Of a DNA stretch of 64,000 nucleotides, positions 1-8,254 are shown piece after piece (position 1 is the stretch's first letter; every line of letters begins with the position of its first letter). The position numbers were made by a program, and so were the translations under genes. This DNA comes from Glycomyces niveus (GTDB lineage Bacteria; Actinomycetota; Actinomycetes; Mycobacteriales; Micromonosporaceae), in assembly GCF_017592475.1 (NCBI RefSeq), contig NZ_JAGFNP010000017.1, forward strand, positions 25,272 through 89,271, read 5' to 3'. Below the pieces are notes generated by a model. The model was not told the origin of the DNA and did no database searches. It worked only from the letters and a program-made list of their open reading frames with translations.

Positions 1-511
1 GCGCGGCCTCGTGCACGGCGATCCAGAGGCGGAACTCGCGCGAGGGCAGGCGCAGGCGGCGTTCGACTTCGACGATGTTGGGGGCGACGAAGAGGAGCCG
101 CCCGCTGTCGGTGGAGAAGGTCTCGAACTGGCCGAGCACCCGGGAGGAGAGGAACGCGAGGACCGCGCCGGTCTGGACGCCGGTGAGCTTGGCGGCGGCC
201 GGGACGGGCGCGTTCGGGTCGAGGTCTTCGGCGCCGAGTTCGGTGAGGAGGCGCCGGAATCCGGCGATGTTGGCCCGGCTCCAGCGGGTGCGGTCGACGA
301 CGTCGACGTTCACCGCGTGGCCGGGGACGAGTCCGGTGTAGTCGGTGACCAGGTCGATCGCGGTGCGGGCGTGCCGGTGGAGGTCGGCGACGACGTCGAG
401 GGCGCCTTCGGGGCTCATGCGGGGGCCGCCGCGGCTGAAGGCGCGGGAGCAGGAGGCGGCGGTCTGCCAGTCGACGGACGGCAGCATCGGGTTTCCTGCG
501 GGCGGCGCCAT
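1..511 (-). CDS. DUF2342/zincin-like metalloprotease (F420-biosynthesis-associated type), N-terminal part, runs off the window
   Basis: The reading frame starts with ATG at 511 and runs leftward off the window, so only about 170 N-terminal residues are present. The text resembles the DUF2342 family, a predicted zincin often encoded next to dacB and ppa in actinobacteria, and that is the neighbourhood here. The last visible residues are LWIAVHEAAR, where family members I recall read HExxH. The second histidine is replaced by Arg if the window end is correct. No Shine-Dalgarno sequence precedes the start, but TAGGCT lies 6 nt upstream, so a leaderless transcript is likely. The function of this family is not established. 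The family call rests on motif and neighbourhood. Confidence 0.65.
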   Translation of the reverse strand, partial: MAPPAGNPMLPSVDWQTAASCSRAFSRGGPRMSPEGALDVVADLHRHARTAIDLVTDYTGLVPGHAVNVDVVDRTRWSRANIAGFRRLLTELGAEDLDPNAPVPAAAKLTGVQTGAVLAFLSSRVLGQFETFSTDSGRLLFVAPNIVEVERRLRLPSREFRLWIAVHEAA

Positions 512-690
512 CGGACAAGCCTATCCATAGCGCAGTTGCGGCGCCACTGGCACGCGCAAGCGGGCGCGAACCGGCACGTTTCGGACCTGCGGCTCAAGCT
601 TGACCGCGGCTGTTTGCCGCCGTTGCCGCCCGCCGTGCCGACCGCTTCCAGCAGGGGGAGCGGTTTGCGGCGGTTCGCCCGTGCCGCATT
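512..690. other. Intergenic region between the divergent metalloprotease and amylase genes
   Basis: No coding region is supported here. It holds the upstream region of the leftward metalloprotease gene and GC-rich DNA leading into the amylase promoter. Confidence 0.5.
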
Positions 691-785
691 TCACTCACAG
701 TGACAAAACGGATTCAAATATCGAACATCTTGAAACTATCGGACTCCGGATGCTACGTTCTTCTCGAGTCCGCAACATCTTGCAG
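691..785 (+). promoter_or_regulatory. Alpha-amylase promoter with repeated CTTGMAR-type sites
   Basis: A plausible vegetative promoter is TTGAAA (730-735), an 18-bp spacer and TACGTT (754-759). The sequence AACATCTTG occurs twice, at 724-732 and 774-782, exactly 50 bp apart. The second copy continues as CTTGCAG (779-785), the heptamer I recall as a MalR/Reg1-type site in Streptomyces amylase promoters. A short inverted repeat, TCACT-CAC-AGTGA, lies at 691-703. The repressor assignment is inference. Confidence 0.4.
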
Positions 786-817
786 TAATGCAGGCAGGAA
801 TTGCAAAGGGAGCAACG

Positions 818-2620
818 ATGCCTCACCACGTCCGCCGCCGCGCACTGCCCGCCATCGGCGGTGCCGCCCTAGCGGCCCTCCTCGCCGCCGCCGTCCCCAC
901 CGCCCCGACCGGAGACGACCCCGCCCCGCAACCCCTCGACGCCGCCCCCGCCGCCGCCCTCACCGGCGGCGACTCCACCCTCAACATGTTCGAATGGACC
1001 TGGAACTCCATCGCCGCCGAATGCGCCGGCCCCCTCGCCGACTCCGGCTACACCTACGTCCAGACCTCCCCGCCCAACGAGCACATCCTCGGCGAAGACG
1101 CCACCGCCGGCGAAGAACACGCCTGGTACATCCATTACCAGCCCGTCAGCTACAAGATCGAATCCCGCCTCGGCACCCGCGCCGAATACCAGAACATGGT
1201 CGCCACCTGCGAAGCCAACGGCATCGGCGTCATCGCCGACGTCGTCATCAACCACATGGCCGCCGGCTCCGCCACCGAAGAACGCACCGGCTGGGCCGGC
1301 AGCCGATACCGCCAGTTCCACTACCCCGACGCCGGCTACGACGCCTCCGACTTCCACAACACCGGCTCCTCCTACTGCGAGATCACCAACTACCAGGACC
1401 GCAACCAGGTCCAGAACTGCCACCTCGTCGGCCTCAACGACCTCGACACCTCCCAGACCGACGTCCGCGAGACCATCGCCGCCTACCTCGACGACCTCCA
1501 GAGCCTCGGCGTCGCCGGCTTCCGCGTCGACGCCGCCAAGCACATCTCGGCCACCGACCTCGCCGCCATCATGAACCTCGTCGACGGCGACCCCTACATC
1601 GTCCAAGAAGTCATCGGCGCCGCCGGCGAACCCATCACCGAAGCCGAGTACACCGGCATCGGCGACGTCCAGGAGTTCAGCTACGCCTACGACCTCAAGA
1701 ACCACATCAACGGCGGCTCCGAAGCCCGCCACCTCACCACCATGGGCACCAGCTGGGGCTACACCACCCCCGCCGGCGTCTTCGTCGCCAACCACGACAC
1801 CGAGCGCGGCTCCCAGACCATGAACTACCAGTACGGCCAGGACTACCTCCTCGCCGAAGCGTTCATGCTCGCCCACCCCTTCGGCACCCCCGCCTCCTAC
1901 ACCGGCTACGAATTCGCGAACAACCACGCCGCCCCGCCCCTCAACCCGGACGGCTCCGTCGCCGACGCCGTCTGCGGCACCGGCGCCTTCACCTGCCTCC
2001 ACCGCTCCCCTTACATGAGCGGCATGGCCGGCTTCCGCGCCGCCACCGCCGGCGAAGCCGTCGTCAACACCTGGGGCTCAGGCGACGCCCTCGCCTTCGG
2101 CCGCGGCGACGCCGGCCACGCCGTCGTCAACGCCGGCACCTCCTCGATCACCCAGACCTTCACGACCTCGCTCCCGAACGGCTCGTACGTCGACGTCATC
2201 TCCGGCAGCACCGTCACCGTCTCCGGCGGCGCCTTCACCGCCACCGTCGCGGCGAAGACCGCGCTGGCGATCTACGCGGGCAACAGCTCGGGCGGCGGCG
2301 GCAACGAGGGCGAAGCGGACGACTGCGTCGCCGTGAACGCGACCGTGAGCGGCACGAACATGGGCGACGAGGTGTACATCGTCGGTTCGATCCCGCAGCT
2401 CGGCAACTGGACCGCGATCAGCTCGGCGCACCTCTCGGGCGCGTCGTACCCGGTGTGGAAGGGCACGATCGCCGGCCTCCCGGCGGGCACGACCTTCCAG
2501 TACAAATACGTGATCGTGCGTTCTTCGGGCGCCTACACCTGGGAGTCGATCGGGAACCGGACGGCGACCGTGCCCGCCTCGGGCTGCCTGAACCTCAACC
2601 AGACCTGGAACGTCGCGTAA
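818..2620 (+). CDS. Secreted alpha-amylase (GH13) with C-terminal CBM20 starch-binding domain
   Basis: This 600-residue extracellular enzyme hydrolyses internal alpha-1,4 bonds of starch. An Arg-rich, then hydrophobic signal peptide (about residues 1-35) is followed by a GH13 barrel with DVVINHMA near 141, GFRVDAAKH (nucleophile Asp about 238), the acid EVIG (Glu about 264) and ANHDTE (Asp about 327). A Gly-rich linker near 490 leads to a starch-binding CBM20 module of about 95 residues. ATG at 818 is preferred over the in-frame ATG at 788 because GGGAG sits 7-8 nt upstream and the signal peptide then has normal length. The gene is monocistronic with its own promoter and a strong terminator. 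Confidence 0.95.
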   Translation: MPHHVRRRALPAIGGAALAALLAAAVPTAPTGDDPAPQPLDAAPAAALTGGDSTLNMFEWTWNSIAAECAGPLADSGYTYVQTSPPNEHILGEDATAGEEHAWYIHYQPVSYKIESRLGTRAEYQNMVATCEANGIGVIADVVINHMAAGSATEERTGWAGSRYRQFHYPDAGYDASDFHNTGSSYCEITNYQDRNQVQNCHLVGLNDLDTSQTDVRETIAAYLDDLQSLGVAGFRVDAAKHISATDLAAIMNLVDGDPYIVQEVIGAAGEPITEAEYTGIGDVQEFSYAYDLKNHINGGSEARHLTTMGTSWGYTTPAGVFVANHDTERGSQTMNYQYGQDYLLAEAFMLAHPFGTPASYTGYEFANNHAAPPLNPDGSVADAVCGTGAFTCLHRSPYMSGMAGFRAATAGEAVVNTWGSGDALAFGRGDAGHAVVNAGTSSITQTFTTSLPNGSYVDVISGSTVTVSGGAFTATVAAKTALAIYAGNSSGGGGNEGEADDCVAVNATVSGTNMGDEVYIVGSIPQLGNWTAISSAHLSGASYPVWKGTIAGLPAGTTFQYKYVIVRSSGAYTWESIGNRTATVPASGCLNLNQTWNVA

Positions 2621-2636
2621 CCCCGAGCGACGCAAA

Positions 2637-2670
2637 GGGGCCCCGGGCGACAGCCCGGGGCCCCTTCTTC
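2637..2670. terminator. Terminator between convergent amylase and dacB
   Basis: A perfect 12-bp stem, GGGGCCCCGGGC, with a GACA loop spans 2637-2664 and is followed by TTCTTC. It can serve the rightward amylase gene and, as a symmetric hairpin, the leftward dacB gene. Confidence 0.8.
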
Positions 2671-2691
2671 GCGCTTCCGTCGCCTGCCGAA

Positions 2692-4131
2692 CTAACAGCC
2701 GCACTGCGACACCTCGGCGGTGACCGCGTCCATGGCCGCTTCAACGGCTTCCGTCCCGGTCGTGTGGCCGTTGCTGATGAGCGAGAAGATCAGCTGCCTG
2801 CCGTCCGCGGTGGTGAGCGTGCCGGTCAGGGAGATGACGCCGGTCGGCTGCGTGAGGGTGCCGGTCTTGCCCCGCACGACGCCCATGCCTTCCTCGGCGT
2901 CGCCGAAGCGGTCGTCCAGTGTGCCCGAGTAGCCCGCGACCGGCAGCGACTCGAACACCGACGACGCCTGCGACCCGGCGGCGCCGAGCAACATCTGCGT
3001 GAACGCCTCCGCGGTCATGCGGTCGTCGGGGGAGAGCCCGGACCCGTCGTGGAACACCAGCCCGGCCGTGTTCACCCCGAGGTCTTCGAGGGTCGCGGCG
3101 TGCACGGTCGACATGGCGGCCCAGGTCATCTCGCCTTCGACCACCAGCGCTGTCTGGAGCGCCACCGCGTCTGAGAGCAGGTTGTCCGAGGTCAGGATGA
3201 ACGAGTCCACGAGCGCGGACATCGGCGCGGAGTGGACGACGGCCAGCTCGGCCGCGCCCGCTTCGGCGGTCCCGGCCTCGACGGTGCTCGCGCCGAGGAG
3301 GTTCGCGAACTCCTGGGCGGCGACCAGCGCCGGGTCGGCGTGGTGGGGGGAGTACTTCAACGTGTTGTCGGTGCGGCCGCCGTCGACCATGATCGGCGCC
3401 ATCGGCGCGGTCGAGGTGTCCAGTTCGGCCGCGGTCACGCCCGCGGCGCTGACCGAGTCGGTGAACACGCTCGTGTCGAGGTAGACGGTGGTCGGCGCGG
3501 TGCCGCCGCGCGCTTCGAGGACGAGTTCGGCGAGCTCCGTGAGGCTCGCGCCCTTCCCGTACGCCGTGTAGTAGCCCTCGCCGTCCACGGTCAGGGTCGG
3601 GTCGCCGCCGGCGACGAGCACGACACTGTCCTCGGTCGGGCCCTCCACGACCTTGGTCGGGATGCGGTATTCGGCGCCGAGGTGCTGGAACGCGGCGACG
3701 GCAGTGACCACTTTCATGGAGGAGGCCGGCGCGAGCGGGGTCGTCGCCTCCTGCTCGAAGAGGACTTCCCCGGTCAGGGCGTCGGCGAAGGACGCGGAGA
3801 GGCTCCCGTTCAGGCGGGCGTCGGCGAGCAGGTCCGGCAGGACCGAGGCGAGGTCGGGGAGCGGCGCGTCGGCGTCCGACCCGGCGAGCACGGGCGCGGG
3901 CTCGGCCGGGGGATAGGCCTCGGGTGCGGTGAGCGTCCCGGTCCGAGGGCTGGTGACGGCCGAGATCTGCCACACCAGACCCCCCGCTGCGGCTACGGTG
4001 ACCACGATGGCGAGGGCCGCGAGTACCCAGGTGAGCGCCCGTCTGCGGCGCGCTCCGCCCTGCTGCGGGGCGGGTGCGGCGTGTGGCGTACTACTCGCGA
4101 CCTTGGGGTCGGCGTTGTCGCTGAGGGACAT
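2692..4131 (-). CDS. dacB: D-alanyl-D-alanine carboxypeptidase/endopeptidase, PBP4 (S13) family
   Basis: This 479-residue membrane-anchored enzyme of peptidoglycan maturation cleaves the terminal D-Ala or D-Ala-meso-DAP crosslinks outside the cell. A cytoplasmic Arg-rich segment and one membrane helix (about 32-54) precede the S13 domain. All three penicillin-binding motifs are visible: SSMK (nucleophile Ser about 137), SDN (about 315) and KTG (about 422). It is divergent from ppa with only 55 bp between starts, a common actinobacterial arrangement beside the DUF2342 gene. TAGTCT lies 6 nt upstream of the ATG and no ribosome-binding site is visible, so the mRNA is probably leaderless. The protein ends in an unusual CGC tail. 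Confidence 0.93.
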   Translation of the reverse strand: MSLSDNADPKVASSTPHAAPAPQQGGARRRRALTWVLAALAIVVTVAAAGGLVWQISAVTSPRTGTLTAPEAYPPAEPAPVLAGSDADAPLPDLASVLPDLLADARLNGSLSASFADALTGEVLFEQEATTPLAPASSMKVVTAVAAFQHLGAEYRIPTKVVEGPTEDSVVLVAGGDPTLTVDGEGYYTAYGKGASLTELAELVLEARGGTAPTTVYLDTSVFTDSVSAAGVTAAELDTSTAPMAPIMVDGGRTDNTLKYSPHHADPALVAAQEFANLLGASTVEAGTAEAGAAELAVVHSAPMSALVDSFILTSDNLLSDAVALQTALVVEGEMTWAAMSTVHAATLEDLGVNTAGLVFHDGSGLSPDDRMTAEAFTQMLLGAAGSQASSVFESLPVAGYSGTLDDRFGDAEEGMGVVRGKTGTLTQPTGVISLTGTLTTADGRQLIFSLISNGHTTGTEAVEAAMDAVTAEVSQCGC

Positions 4132-4186
4132 GCACAGAGACTAGGCCATTAAGAGCACTGCATTTGAGCCTGGAGGAGGTCGGCCG

Positions 4187-4684
4187 ATGGAGTTCGACGT
4201 GACCGTGGAGATCCCGAAAGGGAGCGCCAACAAGTACGAGATCGACCACGAGACCGGACGCATCCGTCTGGACCGGACGCTGTTCACCGCGACGGTGTAC
4301 CCGGCCGACTACGGCTTCATCGACGACACGCTGGGCCAGGACGGCGACCCGCTGGACGCTTTGGTCCTGGTGGAGCCGACGTTCCCCGGTTGCGTGATCC
4401 GCGCGCGTGCCATCGGCATGTTCCGGATGCGCGATGAGAAGGGCGTGGACGACAAGGTGCTGTGCGTTCCGGCCGAGGACCCCCGCAAGGACCGGTTCAA
4501 GGACATCGCCGACGTTCCCGAGTTCGACCGCCTGGAGATTCAGCACTTCTTCACGGTGTACAAGGACTTGGAGCCTGGCAAGAGCGTCGAAGGCGCGACT
4601 TGGACCGGACGGGCGGAAGCCGAGGAAGAGGTGCGCCGTTCCTTCGAGCGCGCCAAGGCCAACGGCTACCACTCGAACCACTAG
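4187..4684 (+). CDS. ppa: Inorganic pyrophosphatase, family I
   Basis: This 165-residue cytosolic enzyme hydrolyses pyrophosphate to phosphate with Mg2+, pulling biosynthetic reactions forward. The length and the signature DGDPLD (residues about 52-57) are typical, with further conserved text such as YPADYGF. A good ribosome-binding site, GGAGGAGG, lies 8-10 nt before the ATG. The gene is monocistronic and followed at once by a strong terminator. Confidence 0.97.
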   Translation: MEFDVTVEIPKGSANKYEIDHETGRIRLDRTLFTATVYPADYGFIDDTLGQDGDPLDALVLVEPTFPGCVIRARAIGMFRMRDEKGVDDKVLCVPAEDPRKDRFKDIADVPEFDRLEIQHFFTVYKDLEPGKSVEGATWTGRAEAEEEVRRSFERAKANGYHSNH

Positions 4685-4710
4685 CGGGACACGCACCACG
4701 AACTAAACAA

Positions 4711-4748
4711 GGAACGGCCCGGACGCACCACGTCCGGGCCGTTCCTTT
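4711..4748 (+). terminator. Rho-independent terminator of ppa
   Basis: A perfect 15-bp stem (4711-4725 with 4731-4745, loop CACCA) is followed by TTTC. Confidence 0.9.
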
Positions 4749-4829
4749 CGTCTACACCGCGACCACGACCGCCGCCAGGGCCACCGCCGCCATCGTCACT
4801 GCCGCCCGTTCACCCTGCCCGCGAAGCAC

Positions 4830-5040
4830 TTCAGCTCCCCTTCAGCATCCCTGCGGCAGGGTTGTTGCCCGGGGGCGCTCCGTACTACACGCGAGGGTAA
4901 CTACCGTGCTGCCTGCTGCCTGCTGCCTGCTGCCTGCTGCCTGCTGCCCGCTGCCCGCTTCCGCCTTCAGCTCCGCTTCAGGTTCCCCGAGGCAGGGTTG
5001 TTGCCGGGGGCCCGCGCTACTACACGCGAGGGTAGCTATG
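4830..5040. repeat. Pair of 74-bp direct repeats enclosing a TGCTGCC heptamer array
   Basis: Copies at about 4830-4903 and 4966-5039 share most positions, including GGCAGGGTTGTTGCC and CTACACGCGAGGGTA. Between them lie six perfect TGCTGCC heptamers (4907-4948) followed by degenerate CGCTGCC-like units. There is no coding evidence in the interval between the ppa terminator and the yaaA stop. Confidence 0.85.
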
Positions 5041-5043
5041 GAC

Positions 5044-5787
5044 TCAGGTGCTCACGATGTCGAGCTGCCACGGCTTGGAGCGCGTCGCCGGTTCGCTCAG
5101 CTCGACCTTCAAGCCTTGCCCGGCGAGGAAGTCAGCCAGATCCGCCGCGGACTCGGGCCGGGCGCCGCCGGCGAGGAGCGCGCGGGCGACCTCGCCTCGG
5201 GTGGCCTTGGCCATGTGGGTGACCACGCTGCGTCCGCCGTCCGCGTCCTCTTTGAACACACGCACGGCGACGCCGCGGTCCTTCGGACCCCACACCTGGG
5301 CGTACGTGCCCGAGCGGAGGTCCACGATGAGCTCATCGCGGGCGCCGAGCACGTCGGCGACGGCCGGTCGCCACAGTTTCGCGAGCGTGTCGAGCCCGGC
5401 GAACCGCGTAGACATCGGCATCCGGTACGGCGGCACCCGGTCGGAGGGCCGCAGGAGCCCCCACAGCGGCGACGCGATGAAGACCTGCTCGCCGTCGGGG
5501 AGGTCCCCGAGCCCGAGCCGGTCGTAGAGGACGCCGTTGTACAGCTCCCACGCCGCAAGGGTCGGCGCCGTGCGGAGCGTCCGGCCGGCCTGGACGTAAT
5601 GGCGTGCGCTCGCAGGGAGTTTGAGCGCCTTCACGGCGGCGTCCTCGTCGGCGCACAGCTCGACCAGGCGGTCGACGAGGAGTTCGCGGATGGGGTTCAG
5701 CGCGGGTGAGGAGAGTCGGCCGAGGTCCAAGGGCGGACCGTCGCCTTGACCGGCCTTTCCTTCTGACGGCGGCAGCAGTATGAGCAC
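5044..5787 (-). CDS. yaaA: Peroxide stress protein YaaA (DUF328)
   Basis: This 247-residue protein carries the family's N-terminal signature LLPPSEGK and later conserved blocks such as GLLRPSDRVPPYR and LWGLL. In E. coli the family limits free iron during peroxide stress and binds DNA. The biochemical activity here is inferred from the family only. The start is GTG at 5787, with TAGACT 8 nt upstream and no Shine-Dalgarno sequence. The gene stands alone between the repeat region and the tRNA-Lys locus. Confidence 0.92.
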   Translation of the reverse strand: MLILLPPSEGKAGQGDGPPLDLGRLSSPALNPIRELLVDRLVELCADEDAAVKALKLPASARHYVQAGRTLRTAPTLAAWELYNGVLYDRLGLGDLPDGEQVFIASPLWGLLRPSDRVPPYRMPMSTRFAGLDTLAKLWRPAVADVLGARDELIVDLRSGTYAQVWGPKDRGVAVRVFKEDADGGRSVVTHMAKATRGEVARALLAGGARPESAADLADFLAGQGLKVELSEPATRSKPWQLDIVST

Positions 5788-6263
5788 AGCAGGCGAGTCT
5801 ACCTGCCCGTCCGCCTGGTGCCGCCGGGGCCGTGCCGCGCGGCGAGCGCGTTCCTCAGATCCGTTGGGAATTCACCCGACCGGGTGTGTGCGGGGTTGAC
5901 GCCATGGTTTATAGTACATATGTTCGATCAAGCGGGAGCGGGTCCGACCCCACCGAGGACTGCGTGCGACGCTGGTCGAATAGGCGCGGCGGCGGTGCTC
6001 CGCGACTGCCGCCGCGCCGTCCACCAGCGGCGGTGCGAAGCCCACACCGCCCGCCGCAGGCTCCACCGCCACCGGCCCGGCGGTGGAGTCCGTCCAAGAA
6101 CTGGTTCTCAGCCATCGCTCACTGCCTCCTGCGCGTCGTCCACAGGCTGTGGACGACCGGCCTCCCGCCACTATCGCACCCGCCGCCGACAATCCGAGTG
6201 CCGCAGGCCATCCGGCCCCCGCCACCCGCACCGGCACTCCCCTGATGCGGTAATCTCCCCGTT
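5788..6263. other. 476-bp interval without a convincing gene
   Basis: Several overlapping frames are open on both strands. The best candidate is a 68-codon minus-strand frame starting at ATG 6115 behind AGGAGG, but its product after about 15 residues is Gly/Arg-rich and unlike any family I know. The interval also contains an AT-rich patch with a LexA-like box (5912-5927). Confidence 0.5.
5912..5927. promoter_or_regulatory. Putative LexA (SOS) box
   Basis: TAGTACATATGTTCGA matches the actinobacterial consensus TCGAACATATGTTCGA at 14 of 16 positions. The right half-site is perfect. No recognisable SOS gene is adjacent, so its target is unknown. Confidence 0.4.
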
Positions 6264-6339
6264 GGGTCTATAGCTCAATTGGCAGAGCTGCGGACTTTTA
6301 ATCCGTAGGTTGTGGGTTCGAGTCCCACTGGACCCACCA
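6264..6339 (+). tRNA. tRNA-Lys (anticodon TTT), CCA encoded
   Basis: The acceptor stem GGGTCTA pairs with TGGACCC and the anticodon loop CTTTTAA carries TTT. The T arm is GTGGG-TTCGAGT-CCCAC. The mature gene ends at 6336 and CCA follows at 6337-6339. The 3' half is the integration site of the adjacent element. Confidence 0.97.
6303..6337. other. attL: left attachment site in the tRNA-Lys 3' end
   Basis: This 35-bp segment covers the anticodon-stem 3' side through the acceptor end of tRNA-Lys and recurs perfectly at 23848-23882. Insertion restores the tRNA gene on the left, as for tyrosine-recombinase islands. The bases flanking the identity differ (AT before and CAA after, against AA and TTC), which defines the repeat. 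Confidence 0.92.
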
Positions 6340-6415
6340 AAAGCCCAGCTCAGCCAGGGCGCAAGAAACCGGGCGAGCCCGAATGCCCGCCCGGTACAGC
6401 ACCGGAGTACAGCAG

Positions 6416-7637
6416 CTAGCCCAGCTCCTCCCCAAGACGCCGCAGCGCCTCGCGCGTGGCCTCATCGGAGACCTTCGTATAGACCTCCATCGTGATGTCG
6501 AACTTCGAGTGACGAAGAATGCGCATCGCAACCCGAGGGTGAACGTCGAGGTCCGCCAGGAGCGAGCTGCAGGTTCGGCGAGCATCGCGCCGAGTCATGC
6601 GAGGCACCCCCGCCAGATCGCAGCGACGATCCCACATCCGCGCAAAACTCCGAGGCTCAAGCGGCGTTCCAATCCGCGAGGTCAGCAACAGGTCCGAGCC
6701 CTGCCACGCCTCCCCGGCAGCCGCACGGTCCAGCTCCTTCTGCCGAAGGCGGATACGGGCCGCCGTCACGTAGATGTCCGGCAGCGGCAAGTAGTCCTCG
6801 GCCTCATCGGTCTTCAACTCGTTCAACGACAGTTCCTTGCCCAGCCGCTGGAGCTGCCACGCCAGCCGAGCTGCCCCGCTTCAAGATCCAACTCGCTTTC
6901 GCCGACGCCGAGCGCTTCGCCGCTGCGCAGCCCGAGCACGAGAACGCCGACGTAGCGGACATAGCAGGGATCGTCATCCTCACGCGCCGACTCCAAGAAC
7001 CGGCGAGCCTCCTCGGAACTCCAACGACGACGCTGCGTCTTGTGCTTGCGCACCGGGCGGACCTTGACCGGGGAGGCGACGTTCTTGTCTATCTCCTCCT
7101 CGGCGACGGCACACCCGAGCATTGCGCGCAGGTCCGCCGCAGCCCTCGGAGCGACTCCTTCGAGTACAAGTCCTTGCAGCATTTCTTGAGCGCACAGCAT
7201 CGACGCTTTTCCGGCATGCGTCCAGTGTCCTTTCCCTGGAAGCAGCAGTGACAGGTTGCGGCCACCTTGTTCAACCAGACCTGCACGTCACGCACCCGAA
7301 GCGTCGTCAGCTTCTTGCCGCCGATGCCCGGCGCGATCTGAGTCCGCACCCAACCGCTGTAGTTGATATACGTTCCCAGAGAGAGGTTCGGCTTGACGAT
7401 CTCCTCGGGCCAGTACGCGGCGTACGCGGCCACGGTGTCAGTGCTCGTAGACACCACGTTAGTTCTCGCCTTGGCCTGCAACTCAATCCATTTGGCGTGG
7501 CACGTGTCGCGGTCCTTGGACGTCACGTACTTGCGCTTCAGCAGCCCTGACGGCGTCGTCACCCAGACGTAGGCAGCCCAGCCGTCCTTGTAGGGGTACA
7601 TCGAGCCTTCGCGGTTGCCCCGCTTCCGTCCAGTCAT
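6416..7637 (-). pseudogene. int: Tyrosine recombinase/integrase with two frameshifts
   Basis: Three consecutive frames together give a full AICE-type site-specific integrase. The N-terminal part (start 7637) contains the Cys-rich CHCCFQGKD...RRCCAL segment typical of these enzymes. A shift near 7140 leads to the middle part (DKNVASPVKV, and GLRSGEALG with catalytic Arg), and a second shift near 6860 leads to the C-terminal part (DARRTCSSLL, RHSKF, Tyr in MEVYTKVS). Where relatives I recall have the HxxR box (HDARRT), this copy reads RDARRT, so a catalytic His also appears lost. It would have excised and integrated the element at tRNA-Lys. The start overlaps the excisionase stop by 4 bp. Confidence 0.88.
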
Positions 7638-7867
7638 GCCGCCAACTCCATGACCTCGGAATCGGCGGCCTTGCGCTCGACATACTCATCTACCCACTGG
7701 GGGAGGCTGCGGCGGCTACCGCCGTCCTTGAGCGACCGCAGCTCACCGGAGTAGACCAGGGTTTTTACCTTGGCAACGCTGTAGCCGAGCAGTTCGGCGA
7801 CCTGCGCCATCGTGTACCAACGTGGCGCGAGAACGACCTTTCCATCCATAGCAATCAATCCAATCAA
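7634..7867 (-). CDS. xis: Excisionase-like helix-turn-helix protein
   Basis: This is a 77-residue MerR-type/excisionase-fold protein (YTMAQVAELLGYSVAKVKTLVYSGELRSL) that would bend attachment-site DNA to help excision. It overlaps the integrase start by 4 bp (ATGA), as usual in AICEs. The start may be TTG at 7867, which overlaps the Rep stop codon, or ATG at 7849. The TTG overlap suggests translational coupling, but the ATG gives a product equally complete in the DNA-binding domain. This gene appears intact although its partner integrase is broken. Confidence 0.8.
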   Translation of the reverse strand: MIGLIAMDGKVVLAPRWYTMAQVAELLGYSVAKVKTLVYSGELRSLKDGGSRRSLPQWVDEYVERKAADSEVMELAA

Positions 7868-8250
7868 TCCATAGTGTTCAGTTCATGCAAGGCTTCGCGG
7901 GCGAGTTGCCGTTGCTCTCGGGCGCGAGCAGCGGCGGAGGAGGCCATGAGGGCGTCAGCTTCGGTGTGCCAGCCGGTGCCGTCATAACGCAGGTAGTTGA
8001 CGAGGACGATCGTGTCAGCCGCCTCGGTGTCAACCTCGTGTTGACTGCGAATCCATTGGGCGCGTGCGTCTCTGAGGGCACCGAAGGTGGCCGACCAGGC
8101 GCGCGCTTTGGTCATGAAGTGGCCGCCGAAGCCGAGCATGTGCGCCCATTTGCGCAGCCGGAACCAGCCCGTATCGCCGCCGAGGTTCCAGCAGGCGGCG
8201 ATGAGCCGGGCGATGTGGTCGCCCTCGGGGTCGGCGTAGCCCCCCGGTGC
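7864..8250 (-). pseudogene. RepSA-like replication initiator, C-terminal remnant
   Basis: About 128 codons remain, from GGYADPEGDHIARLIAACWN through KWAHMLGFGGHFMTKARAWS to the stop. This matches the C-terminal end of RepSA-type initiators of actinomycete integrative elements, as I recall them. Upstream of about 8250 the homology stops abruptly and sequence of an IS701-type transposase begins, so the gene lost its 5' two-thirds. Only the C-terminal portion overlapping xis remains and it cannot initiate replication. Confidence 0.72.
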
Positions 8251-8254
8251 GGGA

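Noticed and set aside
700..3174. An 824-codon plus-strand frame over the amylase gene
   Set aside because: The product is almost wholly Arg/His/Pro, the typical frame shadow of the amylase coding sequence, and it runs into antisense of dacB.
5909..6115. A minus-strand 68-codon frame behind AGGAGG in the gap before tRNA-Lys
   Set aside because: The ribosome-binding site is good but most of the product is Gly/Arg/Ala low-complexity, and the adjacent frames are equally open. It is mentioned only within the interval entry.
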